Source of the DNA: Psychrobacter piscatorii
GTDB taxonomy: Bacteria; Pseudomonadota; Gammaproteobacteria; Pseudomonadales; Moraxellaceae
DNA: 64,000 nt
Assembly: GCF_904846415.1 (NCBI RefSeq)
Contig: NZ_CAJHAR010000002.1
Location: forward strand, 124,001-188,000
Direction of reading: 5' to 3'
The translations under genes and the position numbers were made by a program. Below are positions 1 to 8,073 of the stretch, in pieces. The notes beneath the pieces are model-generated. The model was not told the DNA's origin, did no database searches, and worked only from the letters and a program-made list of their open reading frames with translations. Numbering within the stretch: the stretch's first letter is position 1; each line of letters begins with the position of its first letter.

Positions 1-142
1 ATTCTTTTAAAAAGAAAAAGCTACCGATCAGAAACCAAATAGCGATAAGTAAGTCATTTACCGCGCCCAAGGCATCATAGCGCCGCTGTATCACAATATG
101 ATCTTGTCCAATATCAACATCTAATTTTTTACTGTCATTCAA
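1..142 (-). CDS. YrhK-like small membrane protein, C-terminus off the left edge
   Basis: This is the first 47 codons of a minus-strand gene that continues beyond the window. It starts at TTG (142). An in-frame TAA sits two codons upstream and AAGGAA lies 8-9 bases before the TTG, so no longer start is possible. The visible protein has a polar N-terminus, then RRYDALGAVNDLLIAIWFL and GSFFFL. This Arg-Arg-Tyr, Asn-Asp and hydrophobic-helix pattern resembles YrhK-domain proteins, a small membrane family of unknown function. The domain call is from memory of the family pattern and the frame is certain only as far as the edge. Confidence 0.6.
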   Translation of the reverse strand, partial: MNDSKKLDVDIGQDHIVIQRRYDALGAVNDLLIAIWFLIGSFFFLKE

Positions 143-490
143 AACTTATTCCTTACTTACCTATGTATATTGAGCCATTAGATATATCAGTCAGCCAGCA
201 CTACTGTCAACAATGGGCGGTGTAAGGCGTACGAAAATAAAGAGATTTATGCCTGCTATGACTTATTCATCCAATAATTTTAAAGCAAATTTTTACTTAT
301 ATTTCATATCACTGAAAATAGTGGCAAAAAGGATTTTCGATTGATGATCGTGCTATCGTGGCGAGCTCATCTGCAATATACTAAAACATGATGATATTGA
401 GCAAAAACTGCAGACACAAAAAAACCTCAAACAATCTAATGCTTGAGGCGAAACTTGCTTAAACTCGTAAGTCTAAATTCGTTTTAAATA
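143..490. other. Intergenic, holds only the tRNA operon terminator
   Basis: AT-rich spacer between the YrhK-like gene and the tRNA genes. It contains the minus-strand terminator at 417-448. I see no credible reading frame or other RNA in the remainder. Confidence 0.5.
417..448 (-). terminator. Rho-independent terminator of the tRNA-Val/tRNA-Asp operon
   Basis: On the minus strand CCTCAA (448-443) can pair with TTGAGG (430-425), followed directly by seven T residues. It lies about 45 bases beyond the tRNA-Asp 3' end and is the natural end of that transcript. Confidence 0.75.
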
Positions 491-567
491 TGGCGCAGCG
501 GACGGGACTCGAACCCGCGACCCCCGGCGTGACAGGCCGGTATTCTAACCAACTGAACTACCGCTGC
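491..567 (-). tRNA. tRNA-Asp (GTC)
   Basis: The 77-base cloverleaf has the acceptor pair GCAGCGG/CCGCTGC, a standard D-arm, anticodon GTC in the loop CTGTCAC, a T-arm with GGTTCGAGTCC and an encoded 3' CCA at 491-493. It lies 37 bases downstream of tRNA-Val on the same strand and is probably processed from one precursor. Confidence 0.97.
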
Positions 568-604
568 TTAGGTCTCTTAGCTTATTTAGCCACTTGCTAA
601 GAAG

Positions 605-680
605 TGGTGGGTGATGACGGATTCGAACCGCCGACATTCTGCGTGTAAGGCAGACGCTCTACCAACTGAGCTAATCACCC
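605..680 (-). tRNA. tRNA-Val (TAC)
   Basis: The 76-base cloverleaf has acceptor GGGTGAT/ATCACCC, anticodon TAC in the loop CTTACAC, T-loop GGTTCGAATCC and an encoded CCA at 605-607. It is the first gene of the two-tRNA operon, about 70 bases downstream of the predicted start site. Confidence 0.97.
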
Positions 681-759
681 TTCGAACAATTGCGATGCAA
701 TTTATTCAACATCAACTGAGCTCTACGTTTGTCACTAAGCTCTGCTGCTGTGGGTGTGT

Positions 760-787
760 ATTATATAGATTTAGAGTTGGCTGTCAA
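760..787 (-). promoter_or_regulatory. Sigma-70 promoter of the tRNA operon
   Basis: A consensus -35 TTGACA (787-782) is separated by 16 bases from a consensus -10 TATAAT (765-760) on the minus strand. This is the best match to consensus in the window and fits a stable-RNA promoter. Transcription should begin near 753. Confidence 0.88.
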
Positions 788-903
788 ACCCTATTTTCCA
801 CTTTTTTGAATATTTTTCACTTTTATATCGAAATTTTTAGCAAGCATATGTTTTTATTGATTTTATATTTTTATCAAAAATCAATTTTTTTCAGACTCGA
901 TAC

Positions 904-1389
904 TTACTTATTGGTTAATGCTTGCTCAATGTCTTTTTTGATGGCATCTGGCTTGGTCGTTGGCGCATAGCGATCGATAACTTGACCTTGGCTATCAATT
1001 AAGAACTTAGTAAAATTCCATTTGATACCATCTGTCAGTAGACCGCCTTTTTGGTCTTTGAGCCAGTTATAGATAGGATGAGCGTCTGCGCCATTGACAT
1101 CAGTCTTTGCCATCATAGGAAAGCTGACACCATAGTTCTTTTGACAAAACGCGCCTATCTCATCATTACTACCGGGATCTTGACTACCAAATTGATTACA
1201 AGGAAAACCGATGACGACCAGCCCTTGATCTTTGTACTGCTGATATAACGACTCTAATCCTTCGAACTGCGGAGTGAATCCACATTTGCTTGCTGTATTA
1301 ACGATTAGCAATACTTTATCTTTATACACAGAAAACGCTTGCGAGCTGCCATCCATACGCTCAGCGGTAAAATCATAAATAGTACTCAT
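904..1389 (-). CDS. Glutathione peroxidase family (thioredoxin-type) peroxidase
   Basis: This protein reduces hydrogen peroxide and organic peroxides in the cytoplasm. At 161 residues it is typical of bacterial Gpx/BsaA proteins. The peroxidatic Cys36 is in NTASKCGFTPQ, the FPCNQFG motif holds Cys64, and the WNFTKFLI motif supplies the catalytic Trp and Asn. Cys82 lies where non-animal 2-Cys Gpx enzymes carry the resolving cysteine. These enzymes normally use thioredoxin rather than glutathione, so thioredoxin dependence is inferred. Two adjacent ATGs exist. The second (1389) is preferred because AAGGA is 6 bases before it and only 3 before the first. The msrB gene lies just upstream on the same strand, giving a small oxidative-damage cluster. 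Confidence 0.9.
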   Translation of the reverse strand: MSTIYDFTAERMDGSSQAFSVYKDKVLLIVNTASKCGFTPQFEGLESLYQQYKDQGLVVIGFPCNQFGSQDPGSNDEIGAFCQKNYGVSFPMMAKTDVNGADAHPIYNWLKDQKGGLLTDGIKWNFTKFLIDSQGQVIDRYAPTTKPDAIKKDIEQALTNK

Positions 1390-1479
1390 CATCTATCCTT
1401 AATTTGAGAATTTTATTATTTTGATTATTTGTTTCAATAACGCTGTTTTCTTTATCATATGAATATTAGAAGCGATTTA

Positions 1480-1505
1480 AAAGGAAGCACTCTGTACTTC
1501 CCCTC
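1480..1505 (-). terminator. Weak terminator-like hairpin after msrB
   Basis: On the minus strand GGAAG and CTTCC flank a short loop and are followed by TTTT. The stem is only about 5-7 pairs, so partial read-through into gpx is possible. Confidence 0.35.
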
Positions 1506-1532
1506 TCACACTTCTAAAATCAGATAAAGAAC

Positions 1533-1958
1533 TTACTTCTCAGACTTATCTAAATCAATAGATACTGAGTTGATGCAATAGCGCATACCTGTCGTCTCAC
1601 GTGGTCCATCAGGGAATACGTGACCCAAATGTGCGCCGCAGTTGCTACAGGTAACTTCGGTACGAGTCATACCCAATGAGTTGTCAACATGCTCGTCTAT
1701 CGCACTGTTATCGACACCTTGGTCGAAACTTGGCCAACCACAGCCCGCGTCAAACTTATTGCTTGAATCAAACAAACTGGCACCACAGCCTTTGCAGCGA
1801 TAAACACCATCATCAGTTGCATCGTTGTAAACGCCTGTAAATGGACGCTCTGTGCCCTTTTCACGCATGACATGATACTCGTCAGCACTCAAACGCTCTT
1901 TCCAGTCAGCTTCGGTCAATTGGCTGATTTCTTCTTTACTTAATTGATTGTCTTGCAT
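1533..1958 (-). CDS. msrB: Peptide-methionine (R)-S-oxide reductase MsrB
   Basis: MsrB reduces the R-epimer of methionine sulfoxide in proteins back to methionine. The 141-residue protein is the usual single-domain length. It shows the zinc site of two CxxC pairs (Cys55/Cys58 in CKGCG and Cys104/Cys107 in CSNCG), the GCGWPSF motif, the [11 protein letters not shown] segment and the catalytic Cys128 in RYCINS. Cys73 in GCGWPSF lies where a resolving cysteine is found in many homologues. The ATG is preceded by AAGGGT at good spacing. It is followed on the same strand by a peroxidase gene, consistent with a role in oxidative stress. Confidence 0.97.
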   Translation of the reverse strand: MQDNQLSKEEISQLTEADWKERLSADEYHVMREKGTERPFTGVYNDATDDGVYRCKGCGASLFDSSNKFDAGCGWPSFDQGVDNSAIDEHVDNSLGMTRTEVTCSNCGAHLGHVFPDGPRETTGMRYCINSVSIDLDKSEK

Positions 1959-2193
1959 AATTTACCCTTATTCGATTATTTATTATTGATAACTATTTTA
2001 TCGCCCTACTATTATGAAAACGATGGGTTATATGTGAAGGTTAGCGCGCCACTATTCAAGGCATGTTCAAAAAGAGTACTGCCAATGCTATATGATTTGT
2101 AGTGCTTTGAGCAGCACCTTTTGAATAGAATATAGCCAATAATATTCGCTTATCTATAGATATGAGCATAAAGGGAAAGGGAAAAAGACACTA

Positions 2194-2271
2194 TTGCAAG
2201 TTATTCTTGCGTTTTATAAAAAGCGTTTCTATCTCTTGCAATATGTTTTGCAATGCAATAATATCTTGCAT
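2194..2271. promoter_or_regulatory. Cluster of TTGCAA-type boxes upstream of the HTH-aminotransferase gene
   Basis: TTGCAA occurs at 2194-2199, 2236-2241 and 2248-2253, with the variants ATGCAA at 2253-2258 and TTGCAT at 2266-2271. The last box doubles as a plausible -35, spaced 18 bases from TATTTA at 2290-2295. The cluster sits just before a gene whose product has its own DNA-binding domain, so it is a candidate operator. No binding is shown. Confidence 0.4.
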
Positions 2272-2346
2272 TGGCTAGTCATAAAACAATATTTAGTGTT
2301 ACCTCCCCTACTACATGTTCACTGATTGATAAAGGCTCAAATAACG

Positions 2347-3978
2347 ATGTCTGATAGCAATAGTAAAAACACGCAAGCAGAGCGACTGGTGCAGTTGCGC
2401 CGAGACAAAGGATTTACTGCTGAGCAGCTAGCACAAGCAATGACAGCCGCTGGTGCAAAGGTGAGTCGCGGTGCTATCTCCAACTGGGAGCGCGGTACTA
2501 ATGGTATTGTCTCATCGAAGCTGCCCACACTCGCACGCATTTTAGGTTGTAGCGAAGGCTACCTATTGCGCGGTGAGCTTAAGAATGAAGCTACTAATAC
2601 CGATGATTTAGCATCATCTACAAAGCAAAGCGAGCTCAATTCGACGAGCCATAAAGCAACTACGGCTCAACCGATTTTATCTTCTAATACGACATCTTTT
2701 AATCATGATAAAACTTCACACAATCACTCGATAAATGGTCACGCTATGAACACCATAAAAAAATCCGATAAATTACAAAACGTCTGCTATGACATTCGCG
2801 GCCCCCTACTACAAACTGCTAACAGAATGGAAGCAGAGGGTAAGCGAATACTGAAGCTTAACGTCGGCAATCCAGCGCCGTTTGGTTTAGAAGCGCCTCA
2901 TGAAATCTTACGTGACGTGGCGATGAATTTATCTGAGGCAACGGGTTATTCAGACTCCCAAGGGATTTTTTCAGCGCGCAAAGCCATTTTGCAATATTAC
3001 CAGTCCAAAGGTTTGTTATCAGCAGTTGATGTACGTGACGTCTATCTGGGCAATGGTGTCTCTGAGTTGATTGTCATGACTATGCAAGCGCTCATGAACG
3101 ATGGCGATGAAGTCCTAATTCCGATGCCAGATTATCCGCTTTGGACAGCAGCGGCTAACCTCGCTGGCGGCACCGCTGTACATTATCGCTGTAATGAAGA
3201 AGACAACTGGCATCCTGATATTGAGGACATCAAATCTAAAATCACTAGCAAAACAAAAGGCATCGTCGTTATCAACCCCAATAACCCGACAGGCTCCCTT
3301 TATAGCGATGAGCTTCTCAAACAAATTATCGAAGTCGCGAAAGAGCACAACTTAATCATCATGGCGGACGAGATTTACGATCGTATCCTCTATGATGAGA
3401 ATGTACATACCCCGATGAGCACCTTGACCGATGAAGTATTGGTACTCTCGTATAATGGCTTGTCAAAATCGCACCGTATTGCCGGATTTCGCTCAGGCTG
3501 GATGATGGTGTCTGGACGCAAACAACACGCGGCTGATTTTATTGAAGGCTTGGATATGCTGGCATCTATGCGCCTTTGCTCGAATGTTCAAGGACAATAT
3601 GCTATTCAAACAGCAATGGGCGGCCATCAGAGTATGCAAGACTTGACCTCTGAATCAGGTCGCCTATATAAACAGCGCGAAATGGCGGTGTCACGTCTTA
3701 ATGCGATTAAAGGTATTTCTTGTACCATGCCGCAAGGTGCGTTTTACTGTTTTCCAAAAATGGATCCAGAGGTTTACCCCATCACGGATGATATGGACTT
3801 TATGATGGACTTACTCGTCGAAGAAAACGTATTGATGGTACAAGGCACAGGCTTTAATTGGGACACACCCGATCATTTCCGTTTGGTTTTTTTACCTAAC
3901 TTGCTTGATTTAGAAAATGCAATGGATAGATTGGACCGATTTTTTGCAAAAAAACGCCAGCAGTTTGGCACTGAGTAA
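2347..3978 (+). CDS. XRE-type HTH domain fused to AlaA-like alanine aminotransferase
   Basis: A single 543-residue frame joins two modules. Residues about 8-80 form an XRE/Cro helix-turn-helix (RLVQLRRDKGFTAEQLAQ, then SRGAISNWERG). Residues about 85-133 are a Ser/Thr/Asn/His-rich linker. From residue 134 the protein closely resembles E. coli AlaA, a PLP-dependent glutamate-pyruvate aminotransferase, with NVCYDIRGP, NPNNPTG, ADEIYD and the Schiff-base Lys374 in NGLSKS. ATG 2347 is chosen over the longer TTG at 2326 because AAAGG precedes it and the TTG has none. An internal ATG at 2746 lies exactly at the enzyme boundary but lacks a ribosome-binding site. The enzyme assignment is strong. A regulatory role is inferred only from the HTH domain. 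Confidence 0.88.
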   Translation: MSDSNSKNTQAERLVQLRRDKGFTAEQLAQAMTAAGAKVSRGAISNWERGTNGIVSSKLPTLARILGCSEGYLLRGELKNEATNTDDLASSTKQSELNSTSHKATTAQPILSSNTTSFNHDKTSHNHSINGHAMNTIKKSDKLQNVCYDIRGPLLQTANRMEAEGKRILKLNVGNPAPFGLEAPHEILRDVAMNLSEATGYSDSQGIFSARKAILQYYQSKGLLSAVDVRDVYLGNGVSELIVMTMQALMNDGDEVLIPMPDYPLWTAAANLAGGTAVHYRCNEEDNWHPDIEDIKSKITSKTKGIVVINPNNPTGSLYSDELLKQIIEVAKEHNLIIMADEIYDRILYDENVHTPMSTLTDEVLVLSYNGLSKSHRIAGFRSGWMMVSGRKQHAADFIEGLDMLASMRLCSNVQGQYAIQTAMGGHQSMQDLTSESGRLYKQREMAVSRLNAIKGISCTMPQGAFYCFPKMDPEVYPITDDMDFMMDLLVEENVLMVQGTGFNWDTPDHFRLVFLPNLLDLENAMDRLDRFFAKKRQQFGTE

Positions 3979-3994
3979 ACCCTCATATAACATT

Positions 3995-4034
3995 AAAAAA
4001 CGCTTATCGGCATCATGCTGATAAGCGTTTTTTA
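3995..4034. terminator. Bidirectional terminator between alaA-like gene and pit
   Basis: ACGCTTATC pairs with GATAAGCGT, flanked by A6 on the left and T6 on the right, so it can stop transcription from both converging genes. Confidence 0.88.
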
Positions 4035-4078
4035 TGGCTCTAGAATAAGCTTTATTGAGAAGCTCTATCGCCTGAATA

Positions 4079-5686
4079 CTAAAAAACATTGCTCAATATA
4101 ATATAACTGATCGCTGATAAACCGGCAGCGACTGGCAAGGTGATTACCCATGCCAAACCGATTGGTTTCATGAGCGCCCAATTGGTGTCTTTATTGACCA
4201 TACCAATACCCAGTACCGCCCCAACCAAGGTATGCGTGCTCGATACAGGTAGACCCATCGTTGATGCGCCCATAACGACAGCAGCAGCAGCCAGCTCAGC
4301 TGAGAATCCAGAAGCTGGATGCATCTTCGCTAGATTGGTACCGACGGTTTGAATAACTTCTTTACCGATGAACCAAAGACCAACGATCAACGCCACACCA
4401 AAGGTTAGCATGACAGCAGGTGGTACCGCCGCCTCGGTCGAGATGCTATTGGTACGAATGACATCCATAATCGCAGCAAAAGGACCAACTGCGTTGGCAA
4501 TATCGTTTGAACCATGACTAAAAGCAAAGGCTGACGCGGTAAAGACCTGCATCCAGCTAAACATAATAAAGGTAGCTTTGGTCAGATCTTCTTTGTGCTT
4601 ACCACGGATACTCTTAGTATAAATATAAGTCGCAAGCCAAACGAGGGCTGAAATCATCCCCATGATTAAAAAGCCTTGCAGCGTCGTCATACCGTTATTG
4701 ACGTTTTTCAGACCTTTAAAGACAACCAGTGAGGCCATAACTGCACCGCCTATAGCCGCAATAGTAGGCACCCATTGCTTGAGCGCTTTTAGCGTATCAA
4801 GACTGCTGCGCTCATTCTCAATCTCATACAGCTCTTTGTAATAGTCGGTCTCTAAATCTTCAACAACACAGTCATCGTCTTTATAAATTTCTTGATCTCG
4901 TAACATCGCTGACGTATAAGCCAACTGCTCTGACTCGGTTAGACCATCCAAAAACTCTTTATGGTTTTGCTTTAATACTTTTTTATTGGCTTTTAGCTCA
5001 CCAATATGTGCTTCTGTTCTATCGTTATATTCAATGATATTTTTCTTGATTTGTCCGTATAGCAGATAAGACAAAACGCCACCTAATAACGGTGATAGTA
5101 CCCAAGAGATAGCGATGGTACCAATCTTGCTCCAACTTACCGTTGATAACGCCATTTCAGTACCACCTAACGTGATACCCAATACAATGGAGCTACCAAC
5201 CACGCCGCCAATAATCGCGTGGGTGGTCGACACTGGCAGACCTTTTTTGGTGGCAAATAACAACCAAAATGCAGCCGCAATCAGCGCTGAAAGCATGACA
5301 TAAATAAACTGGTTGGGCTCAACTGATAGGCCATCTAAATCAACAATACCGCTTCGGATAGTATCGGTTACTTCACCACCTGCCAGTACAGCGCCCGACA
5401 CCTCAAATATGGCGGCGATACCCAATGCTTGCGGGATAGTCAATGTCCCTGCACCCACTGAAGTACCAAAGGAGTTGGCGACATCGTTACCACCGATATT
5501 GAATGCCATAAAGACACCAAACGCGGTCGCTACAATAAACAGCGTCGTTTGCTGACGCATGGTGTAATCTAAACCCCACCACAAAAAGTAGATGGTCATC
5601 GCAATCAATAAAATGGCAAAAAATAGATTTACTTTCGTAGAGCCGACTGATTGGGTTGGCTCTGTAGAACTGTTGCTAATACCCAT
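4079..5686 (-). CDS. PiT-family low-affinity phosphate transporter
   Basis: This inner-membrane transporter should take up inorganic phosphate (as metal phosphate) using proton or sodium motive force. The 535-residue protein carries the two inverted PiT signatures, GGNDVANSFGTSVGAGTLT near the N-terminus and SHGSNDIANAVGPFAA in the second half. Each is followed by a second conserved motif (STTHAIIGG and SSTHTLVGA). About ten hydrophobic segments surround a charged cytoplasmic loop at residues about 215-310, rich in Lys and Glu. AGGA lies 11 bases before the ATG. Its upstream neighbour encodes a polyphosphate kinase, so the pair concerns phosphate supply and storage. PitA versus PitB type cannot be decided from the sequence. 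Confidence 0.93.
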   Translation of the reverse strand: MGISNSSTEPTQSVGSTKVNLFFAILLIAMTIYFLWWGLDYTMRQQTTLFIVATAFGVFMAFNIGGNDVANSFGTSVGAGTLTIPQALGIAAIFEVSGAVLAGGEVTDTIRSGIVDLDGLSVEPNQFIYVMLSALIAAAFWLLFATKKGLPVSTTHAIIGGVVGSSIVLGITLGGTEMALSTVSWSKIGTIAISWVLSPLLGGVLSYLLYGQIKKNIIEYNDRTEAHIGELKANKKVLKQNHKEFLDGLTESEQLAYTSAMLRDQEIYKDDDCVVEDLETDYYKELYEIENERSSLDTLKALKQWVPTIAAIGGAVMASLVVFKGLKNVNNGMTTLQGFLIMGMISALVWLATYIYTKSIRGKHKEDLTKATFIMFSWMQVFTASAFAFSHGSNDIANAVGPFAAIMDVIRTNSISTEAAVPPAVMLTFGVALIVGLWFIGKEVIQTVGTNLAKMHPASGFSAELAAAAVVMGASTMGLPVSSTHTLVGAVLGIGMVNKDTNWALMKPIGLAWVITLPVAAGLSAISYIILSNVF

Positions 5687-5822
5687 ACGTTAATACGTCC
5701 TGCGTAAGCTGATTGAAATTATATGCGATTAGTAACATTGCGCAGCCATACATGTGAGTTTTAAGATCACACACTAAAGCAACATGATGATAAATGCGCA
5801 ACGTGCTTTTTAAACAATGAAT

Positions 5823-5842
5823 GCTAAACAATAATGTTTAGC
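5823..5842. repeat. Perfect palindrome upstream of pit
   Basis: GCTAAACA and TGTTTAGC form a perfect 8-bp inverted repeat around a 4-base loop, about 140 bases before the pit start. No T-tract follows, so an operator or mRNA hairpin is more likely than a terminator. Confidence 0.5.
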
Positions 5843-5931
5843 GGATTTTGCTGCCGTACCTTGGAATCATTCATCTATGCTTGATTCAGGGCGTTGATAC
5901 GCTTCTCTGTAAAAACACATCACATATCAAA

Positions 5932-5981
5932 AAGCCGCAAAGTATATTGCCCAATCATTTGATTACAGCATCTTGCGGCTT
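5932..5981 (-). repeat. Long inverted repeat in the pit/ppk2 spacer
   Basis: AAGCCGCAA (5932-5940) pairs with TTGCGGCTT (5973-5981), with an inner pair AATCA/TGATT in the loop. On the minus strand five T residues follow, so it may act as a distant terminator for the ppk2 transcript. Confidence 0.4.
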
Positions 5982-6004
5982 ATCTTTCTGGTGATGTTAC
6001 GGTT

Positions 6005-6049
6005 TTTATCAGTACATTTTTTATCAATACAGTGTTTATCAGTACCTAG
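6005..6049. repeat. Three 15-bp direct repeats
   Basis: TTTATCAGTACA, TTTATCAATACA and TTTATCAGTACC begin at 6005, 6020 and 6035, a strict 15-bp period, in the 640-bp spacer between the phosphate transporter and polyphosphate kinase genes. The function is unknown. An iterated regulator site is the simplest guess. Confidence 0.6.
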
Positions 6050-6326
6050 ATACGGCGATAATGTCTTTTAAACATCTGTACCCATCATAAGATATGCATA
6101 TGTCAGCACATTTTATGACAGGGTAAAGACAATTGCGGCCCTATTATATTAAATATAATCACATAATGCATAATGATATTGCAAGATTTGTAACTGTGAG
6201 CGTGTCCACAGAATTCATCCTTTCTCAATGACAGATTAGATTTCGTATGTTTCTCTAAGCAAAATTGGGAAAGGATGGTTTTTCAAAAGTATAAATAACT
6301 GGCAAATCTTAGTTATTTTTTGATAG

Positions 6327-8006
6327 CTATTTGCCATCAGACGCTTCCGATAATTGTTGTATAGCATGATCTAAGACGTCCAAACGCGCTTGTCGCTTTT
6401 CATTGGTCGCGATAATACACCATGGCGCTGTTTTTGTATCGGTGCGTGCCAGCATATCTGCTGCAGATTGCACGTAATCTGACCATTTATCACGATTGCG
6501 CCAGTCATCATCAGTGAGTTTGAATTGCTTGTGCGGTGTATCTTGGCGGGCTTCGAATCGTTTTAGCTGCTCTTTTTTATCAATAGCTAACCAATATTTG
6601 ATGACCAGTGTCCCAGCCTCTACTAAGTCTGATTCAAAACGATTGATTTCATCATAGGCACGCTGCCACTCCTCATCGGTGGCAAACCCTTCAATACGTT
6701 CAACCAGCACGCGCCCATACCAAGTGCGATCGAAGATAGCGATACGGCTAACATGGTTTGTTTGCTCATTAGGTAACTTTGTCCAAAAGCGCCATAAATA
6801 AGGATGCTGAGTCTCGTATAACATCGGTGCGCCGATATTGTAAATTTGATATTCACGTGGATCGAGTGCGGCAACTAGCCTTTTAATTGCGCCTCCTTTC
6901 CCAGCCGCGTCCATGCCTTCAAAGGCAAAGACAACATGACGACCTTGACGCGCCCGTAGTAATTCAGCGAGGCGTGTTTGTTTCTTTGCCAAAGCATCAT
7001 TATATTCAGACTTACTGATCTTTGAATCATCAATATTGGTCAAGCTTTTCAGTATCTTTACCGGCTCAAACGGCGCCTGTTCAACTTTTAATTTGGATTT
7101 TTTCGTCTTGGACGGTGGTTTTTTTTCTGTAGATTCGGTTGTACTGGTACGACTACTGACGAGCGCCATTTGCATCGCATGTAGGACTTCATGACAAAAA
7201 TTATCAGCCGCTGCTGATTTATCATCACCATCAATGATGATCCAGTCATCTTGTTGCCGTAAAAGAGTGGCTGCAACCTCGTTAAATTTTTCGATCACTT
7301 TTTTGCTGTTCCAGTCAATTTGATACAAAAACTGCGGATCAGCCTCACTATCTTGTAGGCGGCTATGCAGTGTTTCTATATCCACATGGAACCAGCATTT
7401 CAGTAGCTTAGTGTGATTGGCTATAAGATCTTGCTCAAATGCTTTGAGCTCAGCTAATTGCTGCTGTAAATAGGCTTGCCATTTCGCAATAGGAAGGGCA
7501 TTTTTATCGATATGTTTTTGATTTTTCGATTGCTTCTTTTTATCTTCATTATTTGATGTTGCTATGCGCATGACGTTGTATAACAAGTCAGCATACCAAT
7601 TACCAAAATAAACCATCACATCACCATGGCGCGGCATCGCGCCAGTATGAACTTGCCAAATAGGCTGATAGCTTAGCGGCGCATGACCAACGGTCGCCTC
7701 AACTTTAAGCAATCTTGGATCGACCCATTGCCTCAATTGCTTAACGGCAGTACCCTTGCCTGCCTGCTCCATCCCATTGACGAGTACCAGCAGCCCTGTT
7801 GGCTTATTAAGCGTTGGCGGTGTCTGTTGCCGAGTGGCTCTCAGTGCGTACTGTGCTGTAACCAAGGCGAGCCTAAGTGCACCCTTATCCATAGAAAACT
7901 GACTCAAAGGATTGGGCGTTAGGCGCTCCTCGACGACTTGCTCACTAAACTGCGAACTGACCGCTTGTGGTGCCTCTGGTTCAGTAGTATCATTTTTCTG
8001 GGACAT
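6327..8006 (-). CDS. Two-domain polyphosphate kinase 2 (polyphosphate:AMP phosphotransferase type)
   Basis: PPK2 enzymes move phosphate between polyphosphate and nucleotides. The two-domain class phosphorylates AMP to ADP, as in the Acinetobacter PAP enzyme. The 559-residue protein has two tandem PPK2 domains. The C-terminal one carries an intact P-loop (EGMDAAGKGGA), the lid motif FDRTWYGRVLVER and a following GFATDEEW. The N-terminal copy has NGMEQAGKGTA in place of the P-loop and FGNWYADLLYN where the lid arginines should be, so it is probably structural. A Lys/Ser-rich hinge separates them. The frame begins at GTG 8018, but ATG 8006 is preferred: a weak GTGAG precedes it and nothing suitable precedes the GTG. 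Its neighbour is a phosphate transporter gene. Confidence 0.92.
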   Translation of the reverse strand: MSQKNDTTEPEAPQAVSSQFSEQVVEERLTPNPLSQFSMDKGALRLALVTAQYALRATRQQTPPTLNKPTGLLVLVNGMEQAGKGTAVKQLRQWVDPRLLKVEATVGHAPLSYQPIWQVHTGAMPRHGDVMVYFGNWYADLLYNVMRIATSNNEDKKKQSKNQKHIDKNALPIAKWQAYLQQQLAELKAFEQDLIANHTKLLKCWFHVDIETLHSRLQDSEADPQFLYQIDWNSKKVIEKFNEVAATLLRQQDDWIIIDGDDKSAAADNFCHEVLHAMQMALVSSRTSTTESTEKKPPSKTKKSKLKVEQAPFEPVKILKSLTNIDDSKISKSEYNDALAKKQTRLAELLRARQGRHVVFAFEGMDAAGKGGAIKRLVAALDPREYQIYNIGAPMLYETQHPYLWRFWTKLPNEQTNHVSRIAIFDRTWYGRVLVERIEGFATDEEWQRAYDEINRFESDLVEAGTLVIKYWLAIDKKEQLKRFEARQDTPHKQFKLTDDDWRNRDKWSDYVQSAADMLARTDTKTAPWCIIATNEKRQARLDVLDHAIQQLSEASDGK

Positions 8007-8028
8007 GATTGGGCTCACTTTTATTGTT

Positions 8029-8073
8029 ATTGAATGATATTGTTATTACACTGCTTTGCCATTGAACGATATT
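8029..8073. repeat. 13-bp direct repeat upstream of ppk2
   Basis: ATTGAATGATATT (8029-8041) recurs as ATTGAACGATATT (8061-8073), 32 bp apart or about three helical turns. It sits within 70 bases of the ppk2 start. The rest of the 8007-8340 spacer is AT-rich with no gene. Confidence 0.4.

Noticed and set aside
611..970. 119-codon plus-strand open frame
   Set aside because: It runs antisense through tRNA-Val, across the tRNA promoter and into the end of gpx. Its composition is not protein-like.
6100..6121. PHO-box-like sequence (CTGTCAT and CTGACAT on the minus strand) near pit and ppk2
   Set aside because: The two half-sites are 15 bp apart, not the 11 bp of a PHO box, and the position is over 400 bp from the pit start.
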